A stretch of DNA of 58,484 nucleotides from Candidatus Dormiibacterota bacterium. GTDB taxonomy: Bacteria > Chloroflexota > Dormibacteria > Dormibacterales > Dormibacteraceae. Shown piece by piece: positions 24,061 through 32,207 of the stretch. The notes beneath the pieces are model-generated. The model did not search any database. It was given only the letters and a program-made list of their open reading frames with translations, and had not been told where the DNA came from. The stretch's first letter is position 1. Every line of letters starts with the position of its first letter. The DNA lies in contig PLJM01000010.1 in assembly GCA_003139695.1 (NCBI GenBank), positions 1-58,484 of the forward strand. The letters run 5' to 3'. Both the position numbers and the translations under genes were made by a program.

Positions 24061-25031
24061 GAGCAGTCGTCCACGAGAGGTACGGGCCGCCGGACGTGCT
24101 GCGAATTGAAGAAGTCCCACGGCCGGTCCCCAAAGCGGACGAGGTGCTCGTGAAGATCCACGCCACCACTGTCACCCGCACCGACACCGGAGTTCGCGCC
24201 GCCAAGCCGGCTCTCATCCGGTTGTTCTTTGGGCTCCGCCGGCCGAAGCAGCCGATCCTCGGCACCGAGCTGGCTGGGGAGATCGAAGCAATCGGCGCAG
24301 CCGTCACCAAGTTTGCCGTCGGCGATCACGTCTTCGGCAGCACCAGCTCGTTTCAGTCGGGGGCAAACGCGGAGTTCATCGCCTTGCGGGAGAGCGCGCC
24401 GCTCGCGCACATGCCCGCCGGCATGACGTTCGAACAGGCGGCGGCGGTCACCGACGGAGCGATCCTCGCTTTGATGTGCCTGGAAGCGGGCCACATTCAC
24501 ACGGGGCAGAAGATGCTCATCTACGGAGCCTCTGGAGCCATCGGCACAGCGGGCGTGCAGCTCGCCAAGTACTTCGGAGCCGACGTCACTGCGGTGTGCA
24601 ACACCAAGAACGTCGAGCTGGTGAGATCCCTCGGGGCCGACAGGGTGATCGATTACACCCAGGAAGACTTCACCAAGAACGGTCAGAGCTACGACGTCAT
24701 CTTCGACGCCGTCGGTAAGCATTCGTTCAAGCAGAGCAAAGGCTCCCTCAAGTCCGGCGGGGCCTACGTCGCGACGGATGGATTTCGGAATTTCTTCCTG
24801 CATCTGTGGACCTCTCGCATCGGAGACAAGAAGGCCTTGTTTCCGGTACCACCCCGCTACACCCAGAAGAACGTCCTATTTCTGAAGGAGGTCATCGAGG
24901 CCGGAAAGTTCCGGGCGGTCATCGACCGGTGCTACCCGCTGGAGGAGGTCGTCGAGGCAACGAGGTACGTCGAAACCCAGCAGAAGACGGGAAACGTCGT
25001 CCTGACGATCAACGGGAGCGTGACGCCATGA
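24057..25031 (+). CDS. MDR-family NAD(P)-dependent quinone-type oxidoreductase, copy 1
   Basis: A 324-residue zinc-less medium-chain dehydrogenase: MRAVVHERYGPPDVLRIEE start, LIYGASGAIGTAGVQLAKYF nucleotide-binding loop, and VIDYTQEDFTKNGQSYDVIF. It lacks the catalytic zinc cysteines and resembles NADPH:quinone or enone reductases. ATG at 24057 overlaps the Nudix stop, and its own stop overlaps the next gene (ATGA). The gene is a tandem duplicate of the one downstream, with long identical blocks such as DYTQEDFTKNG and YVETQQKTGNVVLT. Confidence 0.85.
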   Translation: MRAVVHERYGPPDVLRIEEVPRPVPKADEVLVKIHATTVTRTDTGVRAAKPALIRLFFGLRRPKQPILGTELAGEIEAIGAAVTKFAVGDHVFGSTSSFQSGANAEFIALRESAPLAHMPAGMTFEQAAAVTDGAILALMCLEAGHIHTGQKMLIYGASGAIGTAGVQLAKYFGADVTAVCNTKNVELVRSLGADRVIDYTQEDFTKNGQSYDVIFDAVGKHSFKQSKGSLKSGGAYVATDGFRNFFLHLWTSRIGDKKALFPVPPRYTQKNVLFLKEVIEAGKFRAVIDRCYPLEEVVEATRYVETQQKTGNVVLTINGSVTP

Positions 25032-26005
25032 GGGCCGTGGTCTATGACAAATACGGGCCGCCGGACGTTCTGCGGCTCGAAGAAGTCGCAAAACCCGTCC
25101 CCAAGGAGGACGAGGTGCTCGTCAGGGTCCACGCGACGACCGTCACCCGCGCCGACGTGCACACACGTGAAGCCAACCGAAGCAACGGCCGCGCCATGAC
25201 GCTCGTCAGCCGCTTAATCTCAGGCCTGCGCCGCCCCAGGCAACCGATTCTCGGCCGCGAGTTTGCCGGAGAGGTCGAAGCAGTGGGAGCGGCAGTCAGC
25301 GAGTTCGCGGTCGGCGACCGTGTCTTCGGCCTTAGTGGGCTCACGTTCGGTGCGCACGCAGAGTTCATGTGCATGCGCGAGAGCGCCCGAATCGCGCGCA
25401 TGCCTGCCGGCATGAGCTTCGAGGACGCTGCGCCAATCTGCGACGGAGCGCTCAACGCGCTCATGTGTCTAAAACAGGCAGATCTCCGGAAGGGGCGGAC
25501 AATCCTCATCTACGGCGCGTCCGGAGCCATCGGCACCGCGGGCGTGCAGCTTGCCAGGTATTTCGGCGCTGACATCACCGCGGTGTGCAGCACGAAGAAC
25601 CTGGAGCTCGTGAGGTCGCTCGGCGCGGACGCGGTGATCGACTACACGCAGGAGGACTTCACCAAGAACGGCCAGACCTACGACGTCATCTTCGACGCCG
25701 TCGGCAAGCTCTCGTTCAGACGGAGCCGCGCCTCGCTGGAGCCGGGTGGCATCTACTTGCCGACTGACGGCCCTGTGAACCTGATGTGGGCGCTGATGCC
25801 TTCGCGGAAGGGAGCCAAAAGGGTGGTGTTCCAGATCCCACCTCGACAGCCGAAGAAGGACGTCCTCTTCCTCAAGGAGCTCATCGAGGCCGGGAAGTTC
25901 CGGCCGGTCATCGATCGGTGCTACCCGCTGGAGGACGTGATCGAGGCGACGAGGTACGTCGAAACTCAGCAGAAGACCGGGAACGTCGTCCTTACGGTCG
26001 CCTGA
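25028..26005 (+). CDS. MDR-family NAD(P)-dependent quinone-type oxidoreductase, copy 2
   Basis: A 325-residue paralogue of the upstream gene: MRAVVYDKYGPPDVLRLEE, LIYGASGAIGTAGVQLARYF and DVIFDAVGKLSFRRSRASL align without large gaps. The copies differ mainly in the substrate region (GLSGLTFGAHAEFMCMRE here, GSTSSFQSGANAEFIALRE in copy 1), which suggests different substrates. The start ATG overlaps the previous stop. The end overlaps the convergent TetR gene by 14 bp. Confidence 0.85.
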   Translation: MRAVVYDKYGPPDVLRLEEVAKPVPKEDEVLVRVHATTVTRADVHTREANRSNGRAMTLVSRLISGLRRPRQPILGREFAGEVEAVGAAVSEFAVGDRVFGLSGLTFGAHAEFMCMRESARIARMPAGMSFEDAAPICDGALNALMCLKQADLRKGRTILIYGASGAIGTAGVQLARYFGADITAVCSTKNLELVRSLGADAVIDYTQEDFTKNGQTYDVIFDAVGKLSFRRSRASLEPGGIYLPTDGPVNLMWALMPSRKGAKRVVFQIPPRQPKKDVLFLKELIEAGKFRPVIDRCYPLEDVIEATRYVETQQKTGNVVLTVA

Positions 26006-26606
26006 GCTCAGGTGGCAACGTCGCCGCGTCGACCACCATCGTGGTGAGTACGCCAACCGCCTCTTTGTTTGTCAAGCCTTGCTGCTCAACGAGCGAATGC
26101 CACGAATTGACTGAAGTTGCATGAGCGATTACTGCCCGAAGGACCTCCCGCCGACGTCCTCGCACTCCCCATCCCTCGAGCAGCACATGGGTCATTGCTC
26201 CCAGTAGATCGGCGCGGCTGGGTTGCGGGCGCAGTTCCGGGCGCAGCAATGGTGCGTCTCGCATGATCACGATCAGGCCGCGGCCGGCGACGCGATAGAA
26301 GGCGTAGAGCGCACGCAACGCCACGCCCAGTCGCTCAGTCGGGTCACGCATTTGGCGCCACCTCGTCGAATCGGGTGGTGGCCACAAATCCATCGTGTGC
26401 CCCGTGCACGCTTTGAAAAGGGAGACCTCGTCGGGGAAGTGGCGATAGAACGTCCGGCGGGTCACGCCCGCCCGCTCTGCAATCGCCAGGTCGGTCGTAT
26501 GCGCCGGACCGATGGTCGTGTGCAGCTTTACTGCGGCGTCGACGATTCTTTGGCGAGTCTCGTCCTGACGCTCCGCGCGTCGCTGGAGGGTGTATTTCCT
26601 CGCGAT
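25992..26606 (-). CDS. TetR family regulator with an apparent ATC start codon
   Basis: Reading leftward from 26606, the frame encodes ARKYTLQRRAERQDETRQRI and VDAAVKLHTTIGPAHTTDLA, then IAERAGVTRRTFYRHFPDE, a complete TetR helix-turn-helix, and a ligand-binding domain, 204 residues in all. The first ATG/GTG-type codon in frame is GTG 26465, which would delete most of the HTH. Homology starts exactly at an ATC (26606-26604) preceded by AGGAG at a 9-nt distance, so either ATC is used as a rare start or an ATG has mutated and the gene is damaged. It is divergent from the cupin gene, its likely target. Confidence 0.65.
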   Translation of the reverse strand: MARKYTLQRRAERQDETRQRIVDAAVKLHTTIGPAHTTDLAIAERAGVTRRTFYRHFPDEVSLFKACTGHTMDLWPPPDSTRWRQMRDPTERLGVALRALYAFYRVAGRGLIVIMRDAPLLRPELRPQPSRADLLGAMTHVLLEGWGVRGRRREVLRAVIAHATSVNSWHSLVEQQGLTNKEAVGVLTTMVVDAATLPPELRRP

Positions 26607-26634
26607 TTCAGGGAACTCCTGTGTGACTTGATTG

Positions 26635-26663
26635 TTGACATGCAGCCCGGCAACCGTTACGGT
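26635..26663 (+). promoter_or_regulatory. Promoter for the cupin gene with overlapping palindromic operator
   Basis: TTGACA (26635-26640), a 17-nt spacer and TACGGT (26658-26663) form a near-consensus promoter. The 11-bp palindrome ACCGTTACGGT (26653-26663) covers the -10 box, as expected for a TetR-type repressor site. A 5' leader of about 40 nt and a GAGGAGG ribosome binding site follow. Confidence 0.5.
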
Positions 26664-26709
26664 GCTATCAGTATACAGGCGTGACGCGCGAATTCCTGAG
26701 GAGGAATCA

Positions 26710-27228
26710 ATGCAGGTTCAAGAGAGTCAGCTGCTGGTGGTTGGTCCGGGAGAGGGGAAGTCGATACAGCTCGGCAAGGGGATGGGTGTCGATTTCAAAG
26801 TGTGGGGCCACCAGACAGGTGGGCGCTTCGCGATAGTCGAGCACCCGATCGACGCGCGACGACTCGTCCCCCCGCACACCCATTTGATGGAAGACGAGCT
26901 CTCCTACGTGCTGGAAGGCCGCGTGGGAGTGCGCATTGGCAACGAGTACGCAGAGGCAGGGCCGGGGACGTATATCTACAAACCCTGCGGCGTCCCGCAC
27001 ACATTCTGGAACCCGACCGATCAGCCGGCTCGCCTGCTGGAGTTGATTTGCGCCGCGGGTTTCGAGAACTATTTCGTCGAGATCTCGGAGTTGTTCGCTT
27101 CAGGTGCGGGGAAGCCGGGTGGGCCGGAGCACGAGGCAATCTCTGCGCGATACCACGAGACGCATTTCATGGATTGGGTGCCGGAGCTCAAGGCGCGTTA
27201 TGGGCTGAAGCTCCTCGGCGAGCCCTAG
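26710..27228 (+). CDS. Cupin domain protein
   Basis: A 172-residue single-domain cupin. Motif 1 is PPHTHLMEDELSYVLEGRVG (two His and a Glu), motif 2 is PGTYIYKPCGVPHTFWNPTD with the third His, so a metal site is present. The C-terminal ~50 residues are helical (YFVEISELFASG, YHETHFMDWVPELKARYGL), as in quercetinase-like or regulatory small cupins. The enzymatic role is unknown. GAGGAGG immediately upstream fixes the ATG at 26710. A divergent TetR gene suggests inducible expression. Confidence 0.75.
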   Translation: MQVQESQLLVVGPGEGKSIQLGKGMGVDFKVWGHQTGGRFAIVEHPIDARRLVPPHTHLMEDELSYVLEGRVGVRIGNEYAEAGPGTYIYKPCGVPHTFWNPTDQPARLLELICAAGFENYFVEISELFASGAGKPGGPEHEAISARYHETHFMDWVPELKARYGLKLLGEP

Positions 27229-27252
27229 TAGCGCGGACGCTCGCGCGATTCG

Positions 27253-27873
27253 TTACAGATGAGCGAGCACGAGGTCGAGCGGTCGAGGCACCTGGGTGAG
27301 ATCCAGGGCCTCGACCAGCAGGGCCCCGAACCTGCTCTTCCGGGTGCCCTTGCTGCCGAAGAAGCGCCTGAGCTGTTCCTCGACGTTGCGTCCTCGCCAT
27401 GCGGGCTGGTTCTGCAGCGAGCGGAACGACGCCAGCTCGTCCTGAGATGCGATTACGCGTTCGACCGCCGCGGCGCCGAGAGCGCGTATGAGCTCTTCCT
27501 CCAGGTCCGCCTGGCACGCGAAGAACCCAAGTCGCTCCATGTCGGCGCGAGTCAGGCCCGAACCGAGGCCCACCCGCTCGAGTCCGCGTTTGAAATCGTC
27601 CTCCTCGCCTTCGTCGTAAAGGCCGGCAAGTCGCATGTCGAAGCCTTGAGGGCCGTACACACCGAGGAATCGCCCGATGTTCGTCGCCCCTCCCATCGGC
27701 ACGATGGAAATGCCCTCGGCCTCGAGACTTCGCCGACGGCGCCGAGCCAGCGCCTCCAGCGCGAGCTGGTCGCTTACCCCTTCAACCAGGATCACGGCGC
27801 TAGGGACGAACGCGTGATCCGTATTTGTGCGCCCGACATCGGCGTTGGCCGTGGCGCGCTCGTCCTGGGCCAT
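27253..27873 (-). CDS. Stand-alone TOPRIM-domain protein (OLD-nuclease TOPRIM-like, no ATPase domain)
   Basis: A 206-residue protein similar to the TOPRIM half of OLD-family nucleases: FVPSAVILVEGVSDQLALEAL has the catalytic Glu, SIVPMGGATNIGRFL the conserved glycine region, and RLAGLYDEGEEDDFKRGLERV the acidic motif. GFFACQADLEEELIRALG is typical of this subfamily. OLD enzymes normally have an N-terminal ABC-type ATPase, which is absent here and in neighbouring genes. Possible roles are DNA repair or defence, but none is demonstrated. The chosen ATG at 27873 lies 44 bp after the ABC permease stop. Confidence 0.7.
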   Translation of the reverse strand: MAQDERATANADVGRTNTDHAFVPSAVILVEGVSDQLALEALARRRRRSLEAEGISIVPMGGATNIGRFLGVYGPQGFDMRLAGLYDEGEEDDFKRGLERVGLGSGLTRADMERLGFFACQADLEEELIRALGAAAVERVIASQDELASFRSLQNQPAWRGRNVEEQLRRFFGSKGTRKSRFGALLVEALDLTQVPRPLDLVLAHL

Positions 27874-27917
27874 GCCCAACAAGTTAGCGGGGTCGACACG
27901 GCGCCGGAAGCCGCCGC

Positions 27918-29564
27918 TTAGACTGCGATGTCCTTCCGTGCAAACCGCACGGCGCCGATGCCCAAAGCGATCACAGCAACCGCGACGACTTCCATCACCG
28001 ACGTCAGTTGGAGGCCGTGCAGAAGAGGCGTGCCGTAGTAGTAGAAGGCTGAGAGGCGCAGGGTCGCATCCGGCAATTTGAGCTCGGGGCCGATGAAGCT
28101 GATGAAGAACCAGGCGGCGAGCAGAAAGCTCAGGAGCCCGGTGTCCGCCGCAGTTCGCAGCCAGCCGGCCGCCATGTAGCCAATACCTGCGACCAGCAAA
28201 CCCAATGGCACCATGCCCAGCGTCGCCGCGGCCAGGTTGCCCAGGTCGAGGTTCAGCCCCGCGTATGCCGCGGCCGCAGCTGTCGCGAGCAGGGTGATCA
28301 AGCTGATGACAATCGTGGCTGTGGCGAGCGCCCCGAATCGACCCAACAGCACCTGGAGCCGTGGCTGCGGCGCCGCCAGGACCAGATCGAGGCGGCCGTC
28401 CTGCTCGTCGGCGGACCACCCGTTGACCTGGGTGACTACGAACGCCATGAGGAACAGCGGCAGGAAGAAGAGCATCGCGCTGAGCAAGCCCGTGCTGAGG
28501 GTGGCGTCACCTCCGCCGATGTTTTTGATCACGTTGATAAATGCCGGCGAGCTGGCCAGCAACGCGGATAGCTTCGCCTGCAGTTGCTGGACGACGACCA
28601 CCACCCATACCGCCCAGCCTGAAATGAGCAGGGTCCACCACATGGCCGGTACTGCGATCATGCCGAGGCTGCGGGCGTAAACCGACCGCAGTGACCAGTC
28701 TCCGACGGGCAGGGCTTGACTTGCTGTGCGCTCGGGCAGCCGGAGCCACCGTGGCAGCGGTACCGTTCCACCGATGTCGCGGCGGGCAAAGAGCCAGACC
28801 GATGATCCGCTGAGGATCAGTGCCAGGGCGAGGAGGAGAAGCATCGCGCCCACGTTGACTCCGTAGCTCGGTACCAGGGGTTTGCTCAGGTTGTAGTAGT
28901 AGATGGGGGAGAGGCGCGAGATCCACTCGGTGTTGGGGACGACGCGGTGGACCATGTCCAGCACGATAAAGACGAGGAGAAGGCCCCCCGTCCAGCCCGC
29001 CGCCGGGCCTTGCTCCTGCGTGAACTGGGAGATGAGAAGCGCCAGTCCGCCGATGAGCGCGCAGACCAGGGCAAGGTTCAACCCGAAGAGCAAGGCGTCG
29101 CCAATGCTGAAGGTGGCGCCGAACTTTTGGCCGCCTGCAAATGCCACCAGGCCGATCAGTACGCCCATCGCGAGGAGCGCGGTCCATATCGCCGCCAGCT
29201 TCTCGAGGGCCACCCGAACGCGGGGGCGGGGCACCGAGAGGAGCACGTCGAGTGAGCCCCGGTCTTCCTCGCCGCGCAGCATGCGGCTGCCGGCCAGGAG
29301 CGGCCACACCGCGATCAGGAATATGAAGATGCCGATCTTGAAAGTCGCGTACCCACCGACGGTGTCGACCGCGACCACGTCCGCATTCCAGGAGAACTGG
29401 GCCGCGAGGCTGACCAGCTGCTCGCGCGCTTGTTGCGTGGTGGTCAGCGTGGCCACGCTCGCCATCGTCGCCACCAGTACCAAGCCCATTCCGATGCCCC
29501 AGCCCAGGATCGCGACCCGGTAGTCGCGGAGGGTCTTTAGGAAGACGCTCCTAAGCCACCACAT
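27918..29564 (-). CDS. ABC-2 type exporter permease, two fused membrane halves
   Basis: A 548-residue membrane protein with about 12 hydrophobic segments arranged as two similar halves, each starting with a short amphipathic region and a GSLDVLLSVPRPRVRV or GRLDLVLAAPQPRLQV loop, the hallmark of duplicated ABC-2 permeases. ATG at 29564 is chosen because AAGGAGG lies just upstream; it overlaps the ATPase stop by 14 bp. An in-frame ATG at 29588 is an alternative. It partners with the ATPase at 29551 and probably exports a hydrophobic drug or lipid. Confidence 0.85.
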   Translation of the reverse strand: MWWLRSVFLKTLRDYRVAILGWGIGMGLVLVATMASVATLTTTQQAREQLVSLAAQFSWNADVVAVDTVGGYATFKIGIFIFLIAVWPLLAGSRMLRGEEDRGSLDVLLSVPRPRVRVALEKLAAIWTALLAMGVLIGLVAFAGGQKFGATFSIGDALLFGLNLALVCALIGGLALLISQFTQEQGPAAGWTGGLLLVFIVLDMVHRVVPNTEWISRLSPIYYYNLSKPLVPSYGVNVGAMLLLLALALILSGSSVWLFARRDIGGTVPLPRWLRLPERTASQALPVGDWSLRSVYARSLGMIAVPAMWWTLLISGWAVWVVVVVQQLQAKLSALLASSPAFINVIKNIGGGDATLSTGLLSAMLFFLPLFLMAFVVTQVNGWSADEQDGRLDLVLAAPQPRLQVLLGRFGALATATIVISLITLLATAAAAAYAGLNLDLGNLAAATLGMVPLGLLVAGIGYMAAGWLRTAADTGLLSFLLAAWFFISFIGPELKLPDATLRLSAFYYYGTPLLHGLQLTSVMEVVAVAVIALGIGAVRFARKDIAV

Positions 29565-30477
29565 GCTCAGCCTCCTTGGCCGCCGCATCCCCTTCGTAGT
29601 AGCGCAGGAAGATGTCCTCGAGGCTGGGCTCGTGGCTGGTCAGCGAGACAACCGGATAGCGCGCGGCCGCTTTGATCACTGCATCCGCAGGCCCCTGCAT
29701 TGCCAGGCGCACCGTGTGCCCGTTGTCCAACGCCTCCGTCTCGATCACGCCCTCCAGCGTCCTGAAAGCGTCGGCCGGAACCGCGTCTCCGAATGTGATC
29801 GTCATCTCGTAACGCTTGATGGCGGTGACCTCGGCCACGCCGCCGATGCGCACAATGCTGCCGGCGCGGATGATGCCGACCCTCGTGCAGGTCTTCTCCA
29901 CCTCGCTCAGGATGTGCGACGACAGACAGACGGTGCGACCTTCGTCGCGAACCTCTTTGACCATACGATCGAATTCGTGTTGGTTCAGCGGGTCGAGACC
30001 GCTCGTGGGCTCGTCGAGGATCAGCAGGCGCGGGCGGTGCATGAAGGCCTGGATCAGGACGACCTTGCGCTTGTTGCCGGTGGAGTACTGGCGGAACTTG
30101 CGGCTGGTGTCGAGATCGAAGCGCTCGATTAGTTGTTTGAGGTACGCCTGATCGACGCCGCCACGCAGGTGCGCGAAGAACTCGAGGATCTGTCCGCCGG
30201 TCAGGTTCGGGTCGAGCGCCGGCTCGCCCGGCACATAGCCGACGAGCTTCTTGATATCGACGGATTGATGCCAGCAGTCGAGGCCGGCGACCCGTGCGGT
30301 GCCTGAGCCGGCGCGGATGAGCGCCATCAGAATCCGGATCGTCGTCGTCTTGCCAGCGCCGTTGGGACCGAGAAAGCCGAAGACCTCGCCCTCATCGACC
30401 GAGAAAGAGACGTCGGCGATGCCGCGCTTGCGGCCGTAGCTCTTGGTCAGCCCCTGCACTTCGATGATCGCTGCCAC
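29551..30477 (-). CDS. ABC exporter ATP-binding protein
   Basis: A 308-residue ATPase: Walker A FLGPNGAGKTTTIRIL, Q-loop in VGYVPGEPALDPNLT, a signature-like YSTGNKRKVVLIQAF (canonical LSGGQ replaced by YSTGN), Walker B LLILDEPTSGLDP and switch His in CLSSHILSEVE. The YSTGN variant is common in drug/antibiotic exporters of the DrrA type. It also has the C-terminal domain of that class. It lies between the TetR regulator (13 bp gap) and the permease (14 bp overlap), so the three form one operon. Confidence 0.9.
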   Translation of the reverse strand: MAAIIEVQGLTKSYGRKRGIADVSFSVDEGEVFGFLGPNGAGKTTTIRILMALIRAGSGTARVAGLDCWHQSVDIKKLVGYVPGEPALDPNLTGGQILEFFAHLRGGVDQAYLKQLIERFDLDTSRKFRQYSTGNKRKVVLIQAFMHRPRLLILDEPTSGLDPLNQHEFDRMVKEVRDEGRTVCLSSHILSEVEKTCTRVGIIRAGSIVRIGGVAEVTAIKRYEMTITFGDAVPADAFRTLEGVIETEALDNGHTVRLAMQGPADAVIKAAARYPVVSLTSHEPSLEDIFLRYYEGDAAAKEAEHVVA

Positions 30478-30490
30478 TGGATGCCTCCTC

Positions 30491-31174
30491 CTATCCGAAC
30501 CAGAAACGGAGGGTCGGCTCGTCCATGAGCGTCAACGACCCTTTTGGAATCCCCAAGATCCGCTCGAACGCGTCGGTGTTGGCCGCGACAGATCGCTGCA
30601 CGACATCGAAACCGATGGTGCCGGCCTGCCGCGCAATAAACAGATCGTTGGCCTGCTGCTGAAAGCCCTGCATCAAGGAGGTGAGCACCATCGCCGTCTC
30701 CTCGGGTGATTGGGCGGCGAAGGTTCCTTCCGAGATGCCCTGTTCGATCACCAAGGTAAGAAGAGGGGCGACGCGGTTCACGGTCAGTCTGCGGAGCTTC
30801 TCTCGCACAATCGCGTTGCCGTCGGAGTTCCAGATCTCGATCATCGCGAGCACGAATTCCTTCTGCTGCGCCTTGAAGCTGGCGATGCCGCCGAAGATGC
30901 GCTCGAGCTTCCGTGCCGCCGGCATCGCCTTATCAGCCAGGATCGGCGCGAGGGTGATGAGTGCAGCGTCCGCGAAGCGGTCGACCACAGCCTCCAGCAA
31001 CGCCTGCTTCGAGTCGAAGTAGTGGTAGAAGGCGCCTTTGGAGGCCTCCAGCTCGTCGAGGAGGTCCTGGATGCTCATCGACTCGAATCCCTTGGTCTGG
31101 ATGAGCCGCTGGGCCACGTCGAGGAAGGCCTCGCGCCGCACTGTGTAGAGGGTCGCGTTGACCGTTCGGGCCAC
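30491..31174 (-). CDS. TetR family repressor of the ABC exporter operon
   Basis: A 227-residue TetR regulator. The HTH reads TKGFESMSIQDLLDELEASKG and AFYHYFDSKQALLEAVVDRF, followed by a helical ligand domain. It is the first gene of the operon with the ATPase and permease, and a 13-bp perfect palindrome lies 16 bp before its start, so autoregulation plus control of the exporter is the simplest model. The ligand is unknown. Confidence 0.85.
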   Translation of the reverse strand: MARTVNATLYTVRREAFLDVAQRLIQTKGFESMSIQDLLDELEASKGAFYHYFDSKQALLEAVVDRFADAALITLAPILADKAMPAARKLERIFGGIASFKAQQKEFVLAMIEIWNSDGNAIVREKLRRLTVNRVAPLLTLVIEQGISEGTFAAQSPEETAMVLTSLMQGFQQQANDLFIARQAGTIGFDVVQRSVAANTDAFERILGIPKGSLTLMDEPTLRFWFG

Positions 31175-31190
31175 GGCTCAACAATAACAG

Positions 31191-31203
31191 ACCGACGGTC
31201 GGT
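31191..31203. promoter_or_regulatory. 13-bp palindromic operator for the TetR exporter operon
   Basis: ACCGACGGTCGGT is a perfect inverted repeat with a central G, 16 bp upstream of the TetR start. Its length and position are typical of TetR operators. Confidence 0.6.
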
Positions 31204-31236
31204 TTGCTTATCCGGGCTCGATCGCTTCAGAGGGCC

Positions 31237-31252
31237 CGATACGGCCGTATCG
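31237..31252. promoter_or_regulatory. 16-bp perfect palindrome upstream of the Fe-S protein gene
   Basis: CGATACGGCCGTATCG is fully self-complementary, ends 9 bp before the ATG at 31262, and overlaps a possible -10 box TATCGT (31248-31253). It differs from the TetR operator 35 bp away, so it probably binds another regulator. Confidence 0.5.
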
Positions 31253-31261
31253 TGATGCGAG

Positions 31262-31759
31262 ATGCGCAAGGTCTATCGAGGCAAAGACATCGAGGTGAGC
31301 TTCGACCTAGATCTTTGCATCCACGTGGCGGAGTGCCTCCGGGGGCTTCCGGGCGCCTTCGACCTCAACCGGCGACCCTGGGTCCTCCCGGACATGGCGG
31401 CCGCGGATGAGGTGGCCGAGGTAGTGCGCCTGTGTCCGAGTGGCGCCTTGCTTTATCGCCGATTGGATGGCGAGCCCCAAGAGGAACATGAAGGCTCGAC
31501 GACCGTCACGCCGATGCGCAACGGACCGCTTTTGGTTGAAGGCAAGGTCGAGGTCAGGCGCGAAGACGGTTCCATCGAGCTCTTACCCCGCGCAACCTTG
31601 TGCCGGTGCGGCGAGTCACAGCACAAGCCGTTCTGCGACAACCAGCACATCAAAGTGGGTTTTCGTGCGCCGGGCATTCCTTATCGACTCCACCTCAGCC
31701 CGGTCAGGCCTCGACTCGACCAGCCGATCAGCAAGGCCGAAGATCCACGCAGAAACTAG
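31262..31759 (+). CDS. Fe-S protein: divergent 4Fe-4S ferredoxin-like domain plus CDGSH domain
   Basis: A 165-residue protein. The N-terminal half (YRGKDIEVSFDLDLCIHVAEC, then VVRLCPSGALLYRR) matches the Fer4_19/DUF1271 domain with cysteines spaced for an iron-sulfur cluster. The second half carries CRCGESQHKPFCDNQH, a CDGSH motif (Cys-x-Cys-x8-Cys-x3-His) that binds a 2Fe-2S cluster. Such fusions are presumed redox or cluster-transfer proteins. It is divergent from the TetR operon; the intergenic region holds two distinct palindromes. Confidence 0.85.
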   Translation: MRKVYRGKDIEVSFDLDLCIHVAECLRGLPGAFDLNRRPWVLPDMAAADEVAEVVRLCPSGALLYRRLDGEPQEEHEGSTTVTPMRNGPLLVEGKVEVRREDGSIELLPRATLCRCGESQHKPFCDNQHIKVGFRAPGIPYRLHLSPVRPRLDQPISKAEDPRRN

Positions 31760-31769
31760 AATCGGGTCC

Positions 31770-32183
31770 GTGTCACCTGCCGACGTCTCACTGGCCGAAC
31801 AGCTGAAGAAGATTCCATCGAACGTTCGCCCGACAGTGAAGGCCGCTCTCAAGACCATCAACGAGGCCTCCCCTGATGCGGATGAGATCACCTATCGCAG
31901 CCAGCCGCCGCGCTCCAAGAGCGCGATGTGGAAGATCGTTCGCTACGCGGTCGACGGCGTGAACGTCGTCGGGGTCGGCACGTTCACCGACCACTCGACC
32001 ATGTTCTTCTACCGCGGCCGCGACCTCGACGACGGCAGCGGCCTGCTGCAGGGCAGCGGAAAAGACTCGCGGTTCGTCACCCTGAACGCCCCGGCCGACG
32101 TCGAGCGGCCGGCCATCAAGCGGTTGGTGCGGCAGGCATTCAAACTCGCTCGCACCGACAGGCCGCCAGGCATCAAGAGCTAG
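31770..32183 (+). CDS. DUF1801-like protein
   Basis: A 137-residue protein: KKIPSNVRPTVKAALKTINE, ADEITYRSQPPRSKSAMWKI and FFYRGRDLDDGSGLLQGSGK followed by a terminal helix, resembling DUF1801. GTG at 31770 is supported by a TAGAAT box (31757-31762) 7 nt upstream, so it may be transcribed as a leaderless mRNA independent of the Fe-S gene that ends 10 bp before. The function is unknown. Confidence 0.6.
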   Translation: MSPADVSLAEQLKKIPSNVRPTVKAALKTINEASPDADEITYRSQPPRSKSAMWKIVRYAVDGVNVVGVGTFTDHSTMFFYRGRDLDDGSGLLQGSGKDSRFVTLNAPADVERPAIKRLVRQAFKLARTDRPPGIKS

Positions 32184-32207
32184 AGCAGGCGCTCGATTCA
32201 GCGACAT

